Origin: an uncultured Bacteriovorax sp.
Lineage (GTDB): Bacteria > Bdellovibrionota > Bacteriovoracia > Bacteriovoracales > Bacteriovoracaceae
NCBI GenBank assembly: GCA_946481315.1
Contig: CAMLMH010000011.1
Span: 30,475 to 94,474, forward strand
Length of the DNA stretch: 64,000 nt
Direction: 5' to 3'
The notes under the pieces are model-generated. The model worked only from the letters and a program-made list of their open reading frames with translations, searched no databases and had not been told where the DNA came from. How positions within the stretch are numbered: the stretch's first letter is position 1; each line of letters starts with the position of its first letter. Below are positions 43,151-51,372 of this stretch, in pieces. The translations under genes were made by a program, and so were the position numbers.

Positions 43151-43681
43151 ATGAATGCCAGCAGTACTAAGCCGATAGGGGAGTTCATCTCCGCTGCCAC
43201 TATTTCTAAAAGAGTTAAAGAACTTGCTGAGATGATCAATACTGATTTTAAAGATCAGGAAGTGATTATCATTGGCGTACTTAACGGATCGTTCATTTTT
43301 TGCGCCGATCTCGTTCGTCATCTTAATGTTCCGGCACAAATTGAGTTCGTCTCATTAAGCTCTTACGAAGGGACTCAAAGTTCCGGAGAAGTCAGTTTCC
43401 GCCTGGATGTTAAACAATCACTCATTGGAAAAAATGTCATTGTCGTTGAAGACATCGTCGATACTGGTTTAACAATCAGCTTTCTATTAAAACACATGAC
43501 ACTTAAGCAAGTGAAAAGTCTGAAACTCTGTTCGTTGCTGTTAAAGCGTGCCCGTTTGAAAACGGAAGTCGCCATTGATTACCTGGGATTTGATATCGAA
43601 GATAAGTTTGTTATTGGATACGGCCTGGATTTTGATGGTGCTTATCGTGAGTTGCCTTATATCGGAGTCTATGGTGAGTAA
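43151..43681 (+). CDS. hpt: Hypoxanthine phosphoribosyltransferase
   Basis: A 176-residue enzyme that converts hypoxanthine and guanine to IMP and GMP using PRPP. ATG at 43151 is used because AGGAG lies six bases before it; a TTG at 43145 is disregarded. The PRPP loop VIVVEDIVDTGLT and the Mg-binding loop region GVLNGSFIF are diagnostic. It overlaps the GHMP-kinase gene by 11 bases. Confidence 0.96.
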   Translation: MNASSTKPIGEFISAATISKRVKELAEMINTDFKDQEVIIIGVLNGSFIFCADLVRHLNVPAQIEFVSLSSYEGTQSSGEVSFRLDVKQSLIGKNVIVVEDIVDTGLTISFLLKHMTLKQVKSLKLCSLLLKRARLKTEVAIDYLGFDIEDKFVIGYGLDFDGAYRELPYIGVYGE

Positions 43682-44693
43682 AAAATTTTTCGAAGCAAGT
43701 GGATCTGTTCGGGTGGATTTATTAGGTGGAACTCTTGATTTAAATCCAATAAACCTGATTCTACCTAATGTAGTGACATTAAATCTGGCCACTTCATTAA
43801 AAGCGAAAGTTGCTATCAGCGAGATTGATTTTGATGGTGTGGAAATTGTCTCACATGATTACAATTCTACAGATCGATTTAAGTCCGTTGATTTTACCAA
43901 TACTAATTTTCAGAATGGTTTTTTTGGCCCTTTGTCTTTTATCGTTCAGATTCTTAATCTCTTCGATTTAAAACGTAATGTTCGCCTTGAACTTTCATCA
44001 GGATCCCCTCCGGGAGCCGGACTGGGAGGATCATCGGCCATGGGGGTAACGTGTTACAGTGCTATTGCCAATTATCTGGGAAGGCCATTTGACCGCATAC
44101 AGGCCATTCAAAAGGTTAACTCTATTGAAGCGCGCATTCTCGATTGCGGTCCGGCCGGATATCAGGATTATTATCCTGCACTGTTTGGAGGCGTACTTGC
44201 CTTGTTGCCCGAACCTGGGGGCGTGAAAGTCGAACAGCTTTATACAGAAGAATTAAAAAACGTACTGGAGAGTCATTTAACATTAGTGTACTCCGGTGAA
44301 ACACGACTTTCAGGAATAAATAACTGGGAAGTTTACAAGGCATTCTTTAACAAAGATGTTGAAGTCCGCAGAGGGATGGGGGAGATTGCAAGGCTTTCTT
44401 ACGAAGCACTGAGTTCTGCTCGTGAGAAGAAATACACCGATCTTGTGTCGCTGATTGCTCAGGAAGGTGAAGAGCGCAGAAAGCTTTTCCCTGGAATCCT
44501 GACACCGAATATGCAACAACTGCATCGAGATCTAAGTGCGCAATCAAAACATTTTGGAATGAAAATTTGTGGTGCCGGTGGCGGCGGATGTTTCCTTATC
44601 ACTCACCGTAAAGAAGACCGCGATACAGTTGAACATATGCTGAACAAATTTCAGATGAAGCGCCTTCCATTTATTGTGGATGCCCCACTTTAG
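43671..44693 (+). CDS. GHMP-family kinase (heptose/galactose kinase-like)
   Basis: A 340-residue small-molecule kinase. The frame is open further upstream, but ATG at 43671, giving MVSKKFFEASGSVRVDLLGG, fits the family N-terminus. The ATP loop PPGAGLGGSSAMG (about 115) and the C-terminal GAGGGGCFL are hallmark GHMP motifs. The closest type is HddA/galactokinase-like. Its substrate is not known; its place after hpt suggests a sugar phosphorylation step but this is not a standard pairing. Confidence 0.9.
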   Translation: MVSKKFFEASGSVRVDLLGGTLDLNPINLILPNVVTLNLATSLKAKVAISEIDFDGVEIVSHDYNSTDRFKSVDFTNTNFQNGFFGPLSFIVQILNLFDLKRNVRLELSSGSPPGAGLGGSSAMGVTCYSAIANYLGRPFDRIQAIQKVNSIEARILDCGPAGYQDYYPALFGGVLALLPEPGGVKVEQLYTEELKNVLESHLTLVYSGETRLSGINNWEVYKAFFNKDVEVRRGMGEIARLSYEALSSAREKKYTDLVSLIAQEGEERRKLFPGILTPNMQQLHRDLSAQSKHFGMKICGAGGGGCFLITHRKEDRDTVEHMLNKFQMKRLPFIVDAPL

Positions 44694-44699
44694 GAATAT

Positions 44700-45647
44700 A
44701 TGGAAATTAAAAACATCGGAAGCTTAAGTATGAAAGGAGGAAGAAATGACAATTTCTATTTCTGCCTTATTGAATACTATGCTGAAAGCGGACGATGGTT
44801 TTTAAAATCTCTTCTGCCGGTTAAGGACGAGGATGCCCTGGATAATGATGAAGCTATCCGCGGATGGATTCACAATTTTGATGTTCGCCAGCTGGTGGTG
44901 GATTTTCCGCTTTCCAAACCGGCATGTGAATTGTGTGAAATAGAGTGTCCAGGTGCAAATACATGTCCTGACGTTGGCGTTACAGTCGTCAAGGACAAAA
45001 TCCGCGATCTTTTGAATGAAGATCAGAAACTGATAAATTCCAATCCTAAAAAGTACGAACAGGAACGCAATAAATCTGATGAAGTTGTCTACAATCGCGA
45101 CATCTTTTTCAAAGAAACTTCTCATCACTTGTTATCCCGATCATTCAAACGAAAACTTAAAAAAGGTTTTCTGCCTTACTGGAACCGCGCTCTGGATTTC
45201 TGGGTCTGGAAATATTACTACGACCAAATCCTGGAAACGTTTAACACTTCTTTTGATTCATTCGGAAATGCTTCCCTGATGATACTTTCTCGTTTTTCCT
45301 ATATCAAACGCCACTTTCCCAAATCGCTGGAACTTTTTGAGGCCAACGAACAGATCATTTTGATTGAGCTTCTGCGCTCTAAAGTCATTCTGAAAAAGGA
45401 TATCGAACTCATCAGCGACATTGACCTGGGAATTGAAGCCCGCCTGGACATGATCAAAAAAATTGAAAACAAACTTCAAATCTTTATCTACAATCACGAT
45501 CTCGAAATCCTGGTTAAAAACCCACGTGCTTTCGATTCATTTCTGCTCGCCCTGGCCGGCCAGAATGTTCTGCAAAAAAAGAACATGGAATTGCCGGACT
45601 GGACCAAGCCGAAAGAAACTAAATTCATTATTCCCAATTTTGGTTAA
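44700..45647 (+). CDS. Unknown protein with C-x2-C-x3-C-x5-C motif
   Basis: A 315-residue cytoplasmic protein, seven bases after the GHMP-kinase gene with TTAGGA before the ATG. The first 80 residues have a beta-rich pattern ending in LVVDFPLSKP, which faintly resembles RNase H-fold DUF429 proteins. At about 79-93 four cysteines occur as ACELCEIECPGANTC, which could bind a metal or iron-sulfur cluster. The remainder is helical and basic. No family is assigned with confidence. Confidence 0.62.
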   Translation: MEIKNIGSLSMKGGRNDNFYFCLIEYYAESGRWFLKSLLPVKDEDALDNDEAIRGWIHNFDVRQLVVDFPLSKPACELCEIECPGANTCPDVGVTVVKDKIRDLLNEDQKLINSNPKKYEQERNKSDEVVYNRDIFFKETSHHLLSRSFKRKLKKGFLPYWNRALDFWVWKYYYDQILETFNTSFDSFGNASLMILSRFSYIKRHFPKSLELFEANEQIILIELLRSKVILKKDIELISDIDLGIEARLDMIKKIENKLQIFIYNHDLEILVKNPRAFDSFLLALAGQNVLQKKNMELPDWTKPKETKFIIPNFG

Positions 45648-45728
45648 TCAAAATTAATTTCATCTATTTATTGCCTTAATAAATATTCGCAATCTGAATT
45701 TATTTAAAGTCTGCCCTTATTGCATTGG

Positions 45729-45741
45729 CCTCTTAAAGAGG
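45729..45741 (+). promoter_or_regulatory. Hairpin over the transposase ribosome-binding site
   Basis: CCTCTT (45729-45734) and AAGAGG (45736-45741) are perfect inverted hexamers with a one-base centre. The right arm is the Shine-Dalgarno of the transposase gene (ATG at 45747), so the fold could hide it. The stem is short and the one-base loop is too tight for all six pairs. Confidence 0.5.
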
Positions 45742-45746
45742 TGAAA

Positions 45747-46367
45747 ATGCATAAGTTTAATAAAGGACAGCAATTACCATTAATTAATTACAAGAAAGCG
45801 GGGAGACCTCCAAAAAATGATCCAGGAATCCGGCATCGTGGCCGTGAGACCTTGTTAAAAACTTCGTCTCTGCATCTGACTGTTAAGGTTGATAGAAATA
45901 AGGCAGATATTAAGTCCAAACCAATTTTACAAATTCTGAAGCGTTCAATTTTAAGGGCGCGAAAGCAAGGACTCAAAGTTCTGCATTTCACTTTAGAGTG
46001 GGACCATGTTCATTTGTTAATTGAGGCAGACAATAATCTTGAATTAGGGAAAGGAATGCAGGCGTTCGGTGTTACTTTTGCCAAAGGCATTAATAAAATA
46101 AAGAAAAATAGCGGCAAAGTTTATAAACACCGTTATCATTTTAGAAAAATTAATTCAGGCAGAGAATTGAAAAGAGTAATGAATTATATTTTTACGAATG
46201 GGGAAAAACATAGAACAGCTACAAGCATTGATAATGTTTTTAATTCATTACGTGCGGAAATTAAATTCAGTCTTTTTACCCGAAATAAAGTTCAGCTTGA
46301 TCCCGATTTAATCCGTTTATTGGATAAACCCAAAATTTATTACAATCAGATTAAGTTTGTGACTTAA
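45747..46367 (+). CDS. RAYT/IS200-like Y1 HUH transposase
   Basis: A 206-residue single-strand transposase-like protein. ATG at 45747 has AAGAGG at the right distance; a longer in-frame start at 45720 has none. The HUH metal motif is H87-V-H89 (WDHVHLL) and Tyr147 in MNYIFTN is the likely nucleophile, giving the Y1_Tnp fold. The very basic N-terminal 40 residues are a typical DNA-binding tail of REP-associated proteins. No obvious flanking REP or IS ends were found, so it may be a domesticated single gene. The 3' end overlaps the anti-sigma gene by four bases, convergent. Confidence 0.85.
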   Translation: MHKFNKGQQLPLINYKKAGRPPKNDPGIRHRGRETLLKTSSLHLTVKVDRNKADIKSKPILQILKRSILRARKQGLKVLHFTLEWDHVHLLIEADNNLELGKGMQAFGVTFAKGINKIKKNSGKVYKHRYHFRKINSGRELKRVMNYIFTNGEKHRTATSIDNVFNSLRAEIKFSLFTRNKVQLDPDLIRLLDKPKIYYNQIKFVT

Positions 46368-46834
46368 GCCCGCGCCAGCATACGACCGCTGATTTCAAGC
46401 GTGAAGGCAGAGCCGACAATGGCACCTAGGAGCCACATGATAGAAAACTCAATGAAGAGTTCTGGTTTCATGATCAGAAAAACTCCGGAAGAAATGAGAA
46501 TCAGCATGAAAGTTGAAAGAAATTTCTGATAGCGAAGTGCCCGGATTTCATCCCGCTTTAAAAGTAGGGCTGCCATAACCATTGTTGATGTCATGAAAAA
46601 AGCTCCACAGAGAAGAAAACAAACAGGAAGGCCTAAAAACATAAATGAATGCATCAGGTTGATGCCTGTGGGAAAAGTTGAGATGCCGAATTGTGGGCAG
46701 ACAGAAAGCGTACAGACAGCAGTGAGCAGGTGAATCACAAAAACTTTAAGCAGAAGTGTACGCTGATCAGGAATGACCTCAGCTTTTACGTGTCCCAGAA
46801 TTTTTTCAGAAAGTTTTGATGGGATTTCACTCAT
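46364..46834 (-). CDS. Membrane protein, probable anti-sigma factor
   Basis: A 156-residue protein with a cytoplasmic N-terminus of about 25 residues and four hydrophobic segments. It overlaps the upstream ECF sigma gene by eight bases, and its size and four-helix layout resemble membrane anti-sigma proteins of the NrsF/DUF1109 type, although the sequence match is not strong. Two cysteines lie in the first periplasmic loop (VCTLSVC). Confidence 0.68.
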   Translation of the reverse strand: MSEIPSKLSEKILGHVKAEVIPDQRTLLLKVFVIHLLTAVCTLSVCPQFGISTFPTGINLMHSFMFLGLPVCFLLCGAFFMTSTMVMAALLLKRDEIRALRYQKFLSTFMLILISSGVFLIMKPELFIEFSIMWLLGAIVGSAFTLEISGRMLARA

Positions 46835-47360
46835 ACACTTCTTCCTTTTTTATCCGGCTAATTAGCCGGCTCACACTTTTTCTCAGGGACACTTCTGATT
46901 TTGCAAGAAGCTTGGCCATTTCCTGGTAGCTTAATTCATCAATAAATTTCAAAGTCAGCAGGTCCTTATCTTTTGCATCTAGTTTATCCATAAAGCCCAG
47001 GTTCAGTTCCTCTTCATTGACTGAAGGATAAATATCTAATCCAGCAAACAGTTCATGCTTTTTGTCCCGGCGATTTTTAGAACGGATGTGATCCAGAACC
47101 GCGGTACGGGCAATGACAAACAACCATTGCTCAAAACTAAACTGCTCTTTATAGAGATGTTTGCTTTCGTGAATCTTGAAGAAAACTTTCTGCAGTAAAT
47201 CCTCGGCGTCAGCATGATTCTTCAGCTTGGAGAGGAGATACGCAAAAACACGACCGCTATAACGGCCGTAAAGCTCTTCAAAGGCCCGATAAGCTTCGAG
47301 AGGGGCCTTAAGCTGGTAGATGAGCATCAGCTCTTCTGCACTTAGTTGTCTAAAATCCAC
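46827..47360 (-). CDS. ECF-type RNA polymerase sigma factor
   Basis: A 177-residue sigma factor starting at GTG with AGGGG upstream. Region 2 is seen as AFEELYGRYSGRVFAYL and EDLLQKVFFKIHE (with the promoter-melting residues), and region 4 is a helix-turn-helix LTLKFIDELSYQEMAKLLAKSEVSLRKSVSRL. There is no region 1 or 3. It is coupled to the downstream four-TM protein, which probably holds it inactive. The target promoters were not identified. Confidence 0.93.
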   Translation of the reverse strand: MDFRQLSAEELMLIYQLKAPLEAYRAFEELYGRYSGRVFAYLLSKLKNHADAEDLLQKVFFKIHESKHLYKEQFSFEQWLFVIARTAVLDHIRSKNRRDKKHELFAGLDIYPSVNEEELNLGFMDKLDAKDKDLLTLKFIDELSYQEMAKLLAKSEVSLRKSVSRLISRIKKEEVYE

Positions 47361-47518
47361 CTAATCCCCTGTCAGCTTGAATACGCCACAAAGATGAATT
47401 TGTGACTTTATGATTTGGATTGATTCTACACTGAGTTATTCGCTGTGGGGAGTCCTGTAAATTTCCCACCTTAACTATTTTAGTCACCTATGTTGGTACG
47501 AAAAACGTATTGGAAGGG

Positions 47519-47941
47519 TTAATTTTGAGCCTTCAAAGGGAACATTTTAGCAGTGGTGTAATAGCTAAGGCCATAAATCATGGCCGGCAACAATGCATAG
47601 GGTGTTTCCGCCACGGCCAGGATCAGACAGCCCATGCTGGAGAAAGCCGTGTAAAATTTTACATAAAGTTTAGCTGCCTTGAATTCTTTCCAGTAAAGAG
47701 CATAAATCACAATATGCGTGGCCACAAAAAGCAGCAGACCGAATGTCAGGCTTTGCAGATAAACTTTATATAACTGCACCTGGAAATCTGGAGAGTCGGT
47801 GATGGTAGAAGCATATTTGAGGTATTCAGTGTAATTGCCGGCCTTGAAATAAAGCCACAATGAAAGCCCGATGTCGCTTAAGAGTCCACCGAGGATAATC
47901 AAAAATTTTTTCTGTAGATTATTCAGAGACAATTCCACCAT
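47519..47941 (-). CDS. Four-helix membrane protein of unknown function
   Basis: A 140-residue inner-membrane protein with four hydrophobic segments, about 14-32, 60-84, 95-115 and 117-130. ATG at 47941 is chosen; TTG at 47950 is an alternative. It overlaps the end of the preceding exported-protein gene by 23 bases and so is probably translated with it. No family is recognised. Confidence 0.68.
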   Translation of the reverse strand: MVELSLNNLQKKFLIILGGLLSDIGLSLWLYFKAGNYTEYLKYASTITDSPDFQVQLYKVYLQSLTFGLLLFVATHIVIYALYWKEFKAAKLYVKFYTAFSSMGCLILAVAETPYALLPAMIYGLSYYTTAKMFPLKAQN

Positions 47942-48422
47942 TGGTATCAATAGATAATTTTAAATGTGATGTTTTGTCCGTAAGTACTTTTGCTGCCCAT
48001 TCGCGATTTTGCAGATCATCCAGATCTATTTCATCCATTTCACCATGTTCCTGACCCAGCAAATAGATTTCACCGAAAGCTGTTTTGCCACTAGGATCTT
48101 TGCCGATCAGAAGTAATTTATAAGCGCAGGTGAGTAATCGCCAGCCAGGCAGCATTTCACTTAGTGAACCTTTTTTAATTTTAAGAGAGTAGTTATCGCC
48201 AGAAGCAGGCCGGATCCATGTCTGGGGGTATCGGATAGATTCTTTCCTGGATCCATTGTGATCGAAATGACAACTCATCACCGCCTGCCAGTCAGTCAGA
48301 CGCAAAGAAGGGGCTGCAATTGTCCCGTTTATTTCCGGTGTCTTAAAACTGACAATAGCCCCGAAAGCTTTGGGAATAAAAAAGACCATCATGACGAGAG
48401 TTATAAGTGATTTTGTTTTCAT
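47919..48422 (-). CDS. Exported protein of unknown function
   Basis: A 167-residue exported protein with a signal peptide (1-21, ending AFGA). Two cysteines occur in the mature chain. No domain is recognised. It is the first gene of a two-gene unit with the four-helix membrane protein. Confidence 0.7.
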   Translation of the reverse strand: MKTKSLITLVMMVFFIPKAFGAIVSFKTPEINGTIAAPSLRLTDWQAVMSCHFDHNGSRKESIRYPQTWIRPASGDNYSLKIKKGSLSEMLPGWRLLTCAYKLLLIGKDPSGKTAFGEIYLLGQEHGEMDEIDLDDLQNREWAAKVLTDKTSHLKLSIDTNGGIVSE

Positions 48423-48500
48423 AGGAAAAGTTTAGAAATTTTGCAGCAGACTGAATAGCTTTTTCATGGCCTTTTCCAGTAAAAAGAGGACAATTGACTC

Positions 48501-48785
48501 ATGATGAAAATAATTGTTTTTCTCTTTGTGACGATTGTTGCTACTGGCGTTGGTTTATATTTCCGGCCGGACTATACACTTGTCGGTCAGCTTGACTGGG
48601 TCAATGTCCTGACCAAAGGGTATTTCGTAGGTTCATTTCAGAAGTTCTTCACCCAGGGGATGATTGATGAATCGTTCTTTTTTGTTATGCGTTTCACTGC
48701 AGGGGGAGCGGTCCTGGGCCTGATTGCTGCTTATTTTAGCGGTGGAAAATCTATGGGATCGGGCACCAAAAGCAAGAAGAAATAA
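48501..48785 (+). CDS. Small membrane protein with two hydrophobic segments
   Basis: A 94-residue protein with hydrophobic segments at about 3-20 and 61-80 and a basic C-terminus (KSKKK). ATG at 48501 is preceded by AGAGGA about 12 bases upstream. It ends one base before the convergent smpB stop. No family is recognised. Confidence 0.62.
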   Translation: MMKIIVFLFVTIVATGVGLYFRPDYTLVGQLDWVNVLTKGYFVGSFQKFFTQGMIDESFFFVMRFTAGGAVLGLIAAYFSGGKSMGSGTKSKKK

Positions 48786-49238
48786 TCAGTCGTCGTAGTT
48801 TCCGCGCTGAAGTTTTCTCTGAACATCGCGCTCTTTATCACTTTCGCGTTTGTCGTGCAGTTTCTTACCTTTTGCCAGAGCAAACTCCAGCTTCACCAAT
48901 GAGTCTTTGAAATAAATTTTGGTCACGACCAGTGAGAGCTGCTGGGTTTTCATTTCATGATAAATGCGGGCGATCTGCTGTTTGGAAAGAAGAAGTTTTT
49001 TGATCCTTCCTTCGGTATGGTTATGGATATTTCCGAAAGCGTAATGAGGAATAAGAACGTTATAGGCCCAGACCTCACCATTATTATCGATCATAACGTA
49101 AGCTTCGTTTAAGTTAACTTTCCCGTCGCGAAGAACTTTAACTTCTGTTCCCTGCAAAACCATGCCTGCTTCGAAAAATTCTTTTAACGAATAATCAAAG
49201 CCAGCTCGTTTGTTAGTACCGATGATTTTTATGCCCAT
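48786..49238 (-). CDS. smpB: SsrA-binding protein SmpB
   Basis: A 150-residue RNA-binding protein for trans-translation. The N-terminal NKRAGFDYSLKEFFEAG, the LQGTEVKVLRDGKVNL strand and the basic C-terminal tail (KLHDKRESDKERDVQRKL) are the standard SmpB sequence. It lies two bases after the FadL-like gene. The tmRNA gene was not found in this window. Confidence 0.97.
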   Translation of the reverse strand: MGIKIIGTNKRAGFDYSLKEFFEAGMVLQGTEVKVLRDGKVNLNEAYVMIDNNGEVWAYNVLIPHYAFGNIHNHTEGRIKKLLLSKQQIARIYHEMKTQQLSLVVTKIYFKDSLVKLEFALAKGKKLHDKRESDKERDVQRKLQRGNYDD

Positions 49239-49240
49239 AA

Positions 49241-50563
49241 TTAGAAATTAAATTTGATCCCGGCATTAGCGCTCAGAATATATCCGCCGATATCATATCC
49301 GGGAGCACCAAGCTTGTCACCGGCAGTTCCATTTTCCTGACCGGAAGATTTAGTGACGTGTTTGTCTTTAAGTTTATGATACTGTAGCGCAGAGCCTAAA
49401 TGAACGTCTTTGCCAAAAATGACCATACGGTAATCCAGGCCCGCAGCTCCGATATAGGCATCGGTATCGATTGAATTTCCGCTGCCGGAGAAATCGCCCT
49501 TAAGAGGTGACATGCGATAAGCAGCACCTATAAGTGAAGACCAGCGATCAGTTATCGTCCATTTTAAACCCAGCTTGGGATTAATGGTATCCTGTAATTC
49601 GAGTCGCTCGTAACTGGTGCTCGGTAAAACGACACCACCATTTCGGGAGATAGAAATCGTTGGTGCTTTGTATTTATCCCACATTTGGTATTCAACAGCA
49701 GCAAAAGCTTCCAGAGAGCTGGTGGAATCTGCTTTTAGAGACGTACCCAGCCGGAATGTGTGAGGTTCAAAAAAAATGGCAGAAGAGATCGTTGTATCAA
49801 AAGGAAACGGTAATGGATCGTTAATCTCACCTGAGGCGATGGCCTTCAGATTGGATTTCATTTCCTGCTGATAAGTGAAGTAAATTTTACTGGCGTTAGT
49901 TTCAAACTTTTTTGTGACTGAAGCAATAGCGCCAAGGGAAGGAGAGACTTTCGACTGAACTTTTGCCCATGATCCGTAGTTAGACCCATTTAAGCTCAGG
50001 TTTGTACGGACTTCAGCTGAAGCCTGAAATCCCAGGATGGCACCGAGAGAGAAAGCAAAATGGTCACTCCATTTTTTAGCAAAGTTTAGATAAATGGATG
50101 TACGTGTGTGGCGCGAACGGTACATTACGTATTCAGGAAGAAAAGGATCGCCGGAATTTGTTTCAATCAAATCCCCCACCGGTAGAAAAACTGAAAGCCC
50201 GATAGTCCCCAGGTGGCGCTGACCACCGGCGGGTAAGGCGATATGAATGGCAGAGCCGTAAAATTTTGGATAGTCGGTTTTCGCGTTTCCAAAAGTTGTG
50301 GAGCTCGAATTTGTGGAATTGGTGACGACAATATTATTGATAGCTTTAAAATGAGTGGCAGTAGAACTGGCCTGTAGAAGAACGTTAAAGTTTTCTGAAA
50401 AGCCCAGGACAGAAGGAACATAAAAGTTATTGCTGGGATCATCCTCGTCCATATTGGCCTGACCGCCTAATGCCGCAGTTGAATAGCTGGATCCAAAAAG
50501 TTCCGGATAGCTGGCGAATGCATTTCCGGTAATCAACAGTAAGGCAATTAACGTCATTTTCAT
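49241..50563 (-). CDS. FadL/TodX-type outer-membrane protein
   Basis: A 440-residue exported beta-barrel protein with a signal peptide (1-17, ending NAFA). The mature N-terminus SYPELFGSSYSTAALGGQA resembles the hatch region of FadL-family hydrophobic-substrate channels, and the chain ends in NAGIKFNF. It overlaps rsmA by four bases and precedes smpB by two, so an outer-membrane channel is placed inside an RNA-maintenance operon. Confidence 0.82.
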   Translation of the reverse strand: MKMTLIALLLITGNAFASYPELFGSSYSTAALGGQANMDEDDPSNNFYVPSVLGFSENFNVLLQASSTATHFKAINNIVVTNSTNSSSTTFGNAKTDYPKFYGSAIHIALPAGGQRHLGTIGLSVFLPVGDLIETNSGDPFLPEYVMYRSRHTRTSIYLNFAKKWSDHFAFSLGAILGFQASAEVRTNLSLNGSNYGSWAKVQSKVSPSLGAIASVTKKFETNASKIYFTYQQEMKSNLKAIASGEINDPLPFPFDTTISSAIFFEPHTFRLGTSLKADSTSSLEAFAAVEYQMWDKYKAPTISISRNGGVVLPSTSYERLELQDTINPKLGLKWTITDRWSSLIGAAYRMSPLKGDFSGSGNSIDTDAYIGAAGLDYRMVIFGKDVHLGSALQYHKLKDKHVTKSSGQENGTAGDKLGAPGYDIGGYILSANAGIKFNF

Positions 50564-51372
50564 TTTTTTAACTTCCTGTATAGAGCTATAACCTGATCCA
50601 GCGTCAGTGCTTCAGATCTTATCGTTAAAGGTATTCCGATTTCATTAAATGAACTTTCAATTAAAGACATGGGAAAAGAACTTTTGAGCAGACCGCCCAG
50701 TTGTTTTCTTTTTTGGGAAAATAGTAAGCGCAGAAATTTTTCATATTGCTGGAATTCAGCAAGTGCAACCTGGGGTGATGATCTGCGTTTCATTGTGAGT
50801 ACGGCCGAGTCAACTTTAGGTGGCGGACTAAATGCTCCCGGAGGAACTTTCAGTAATAATTCGCACTCAAAATAATTCATTGCCAGTGCGTGCAGTGATC
50901 CCATGAAATTTTTTGTTGTAGCGAAGGGAAAAACTTTGTCAGCTACTTCCCGTTGAAACATCAGAGTCATCATCTGAATTTCCGGTGCCTGCAGAAAATT
51001 AATTAAAAGCGGTGTGCTGATATTGTAAGGAAGATTGGAAACGAGCCAGATTTTTTTATCTGCAATTTTTTTCTCTGCAAAAAATGCCGGGAGATTAACG
51101 GCCAGTGCATCCGTCAGAGTCATTTGTTCGGGAGAAATAAACTGGGTTAAATATTCCGGAAAGCGTTCGTCTTTTTCGATGACAAAGAAAGGCAATTTTT
51201 CTTTTTGGGCCCGTTCTGCCAGTGATTCGGTTAAAATGCCCGGCCCGGGTCCGATTTCCACGATCGCCTCAGCTTCATCTTTAAAGTCGGAGGTAATTTT
51301 GCGAATGACATTCTGGTCTTTCAAAAAATGTTGTCCGAGACTTTTGTCGGCTTTTGGGAGTTCAAGTTTCAT
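50560..51372 (-). CDS. rsmA: 16S rRNA dimethyladenosine transferase
   Basis: A 270-residue SAM-dependent enzyme that dimethylates two adenines of 16S rRNA helix 45. SLGQHFLKD, the SAM loop EIGPGPGILTE and the catalytic NLPYNISTPL motif are all present. It overlaps tsaD and the FadL-like gene by four bases each. Confidence 0.97.
   Translation of the reverse strand: MKLELPKADKSLGQHFLKDQNVIRKITSDFKDEAEAIVEIGPGPGILTESLAERAQKEKLPFFVIEKDERFPEYLTQFISPEQMTLTDALAVNLPAFFAEKKIADKKIWLVSNLPYNISTPLLINFLQAPEIQMMTLMFQREVADKVFPFATTKNFMGSLHALAMNYFECELLLKVPPGAFSPPPKVDSAVLTMKRRSSPQVALAEFQQYEKFLRLLFSQKRKQLGGLLKSSFPMSLIESSFNEIGIPLTIRSEALTLDQVIALYRKLKK

Noticed and set aside
47510..47773. Plus-strand open frame opposite the four-helix membrane protein
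   Set aside because: Antisense shadow without a ribosome site; the minus-strand product has clear transmembrane pattern.
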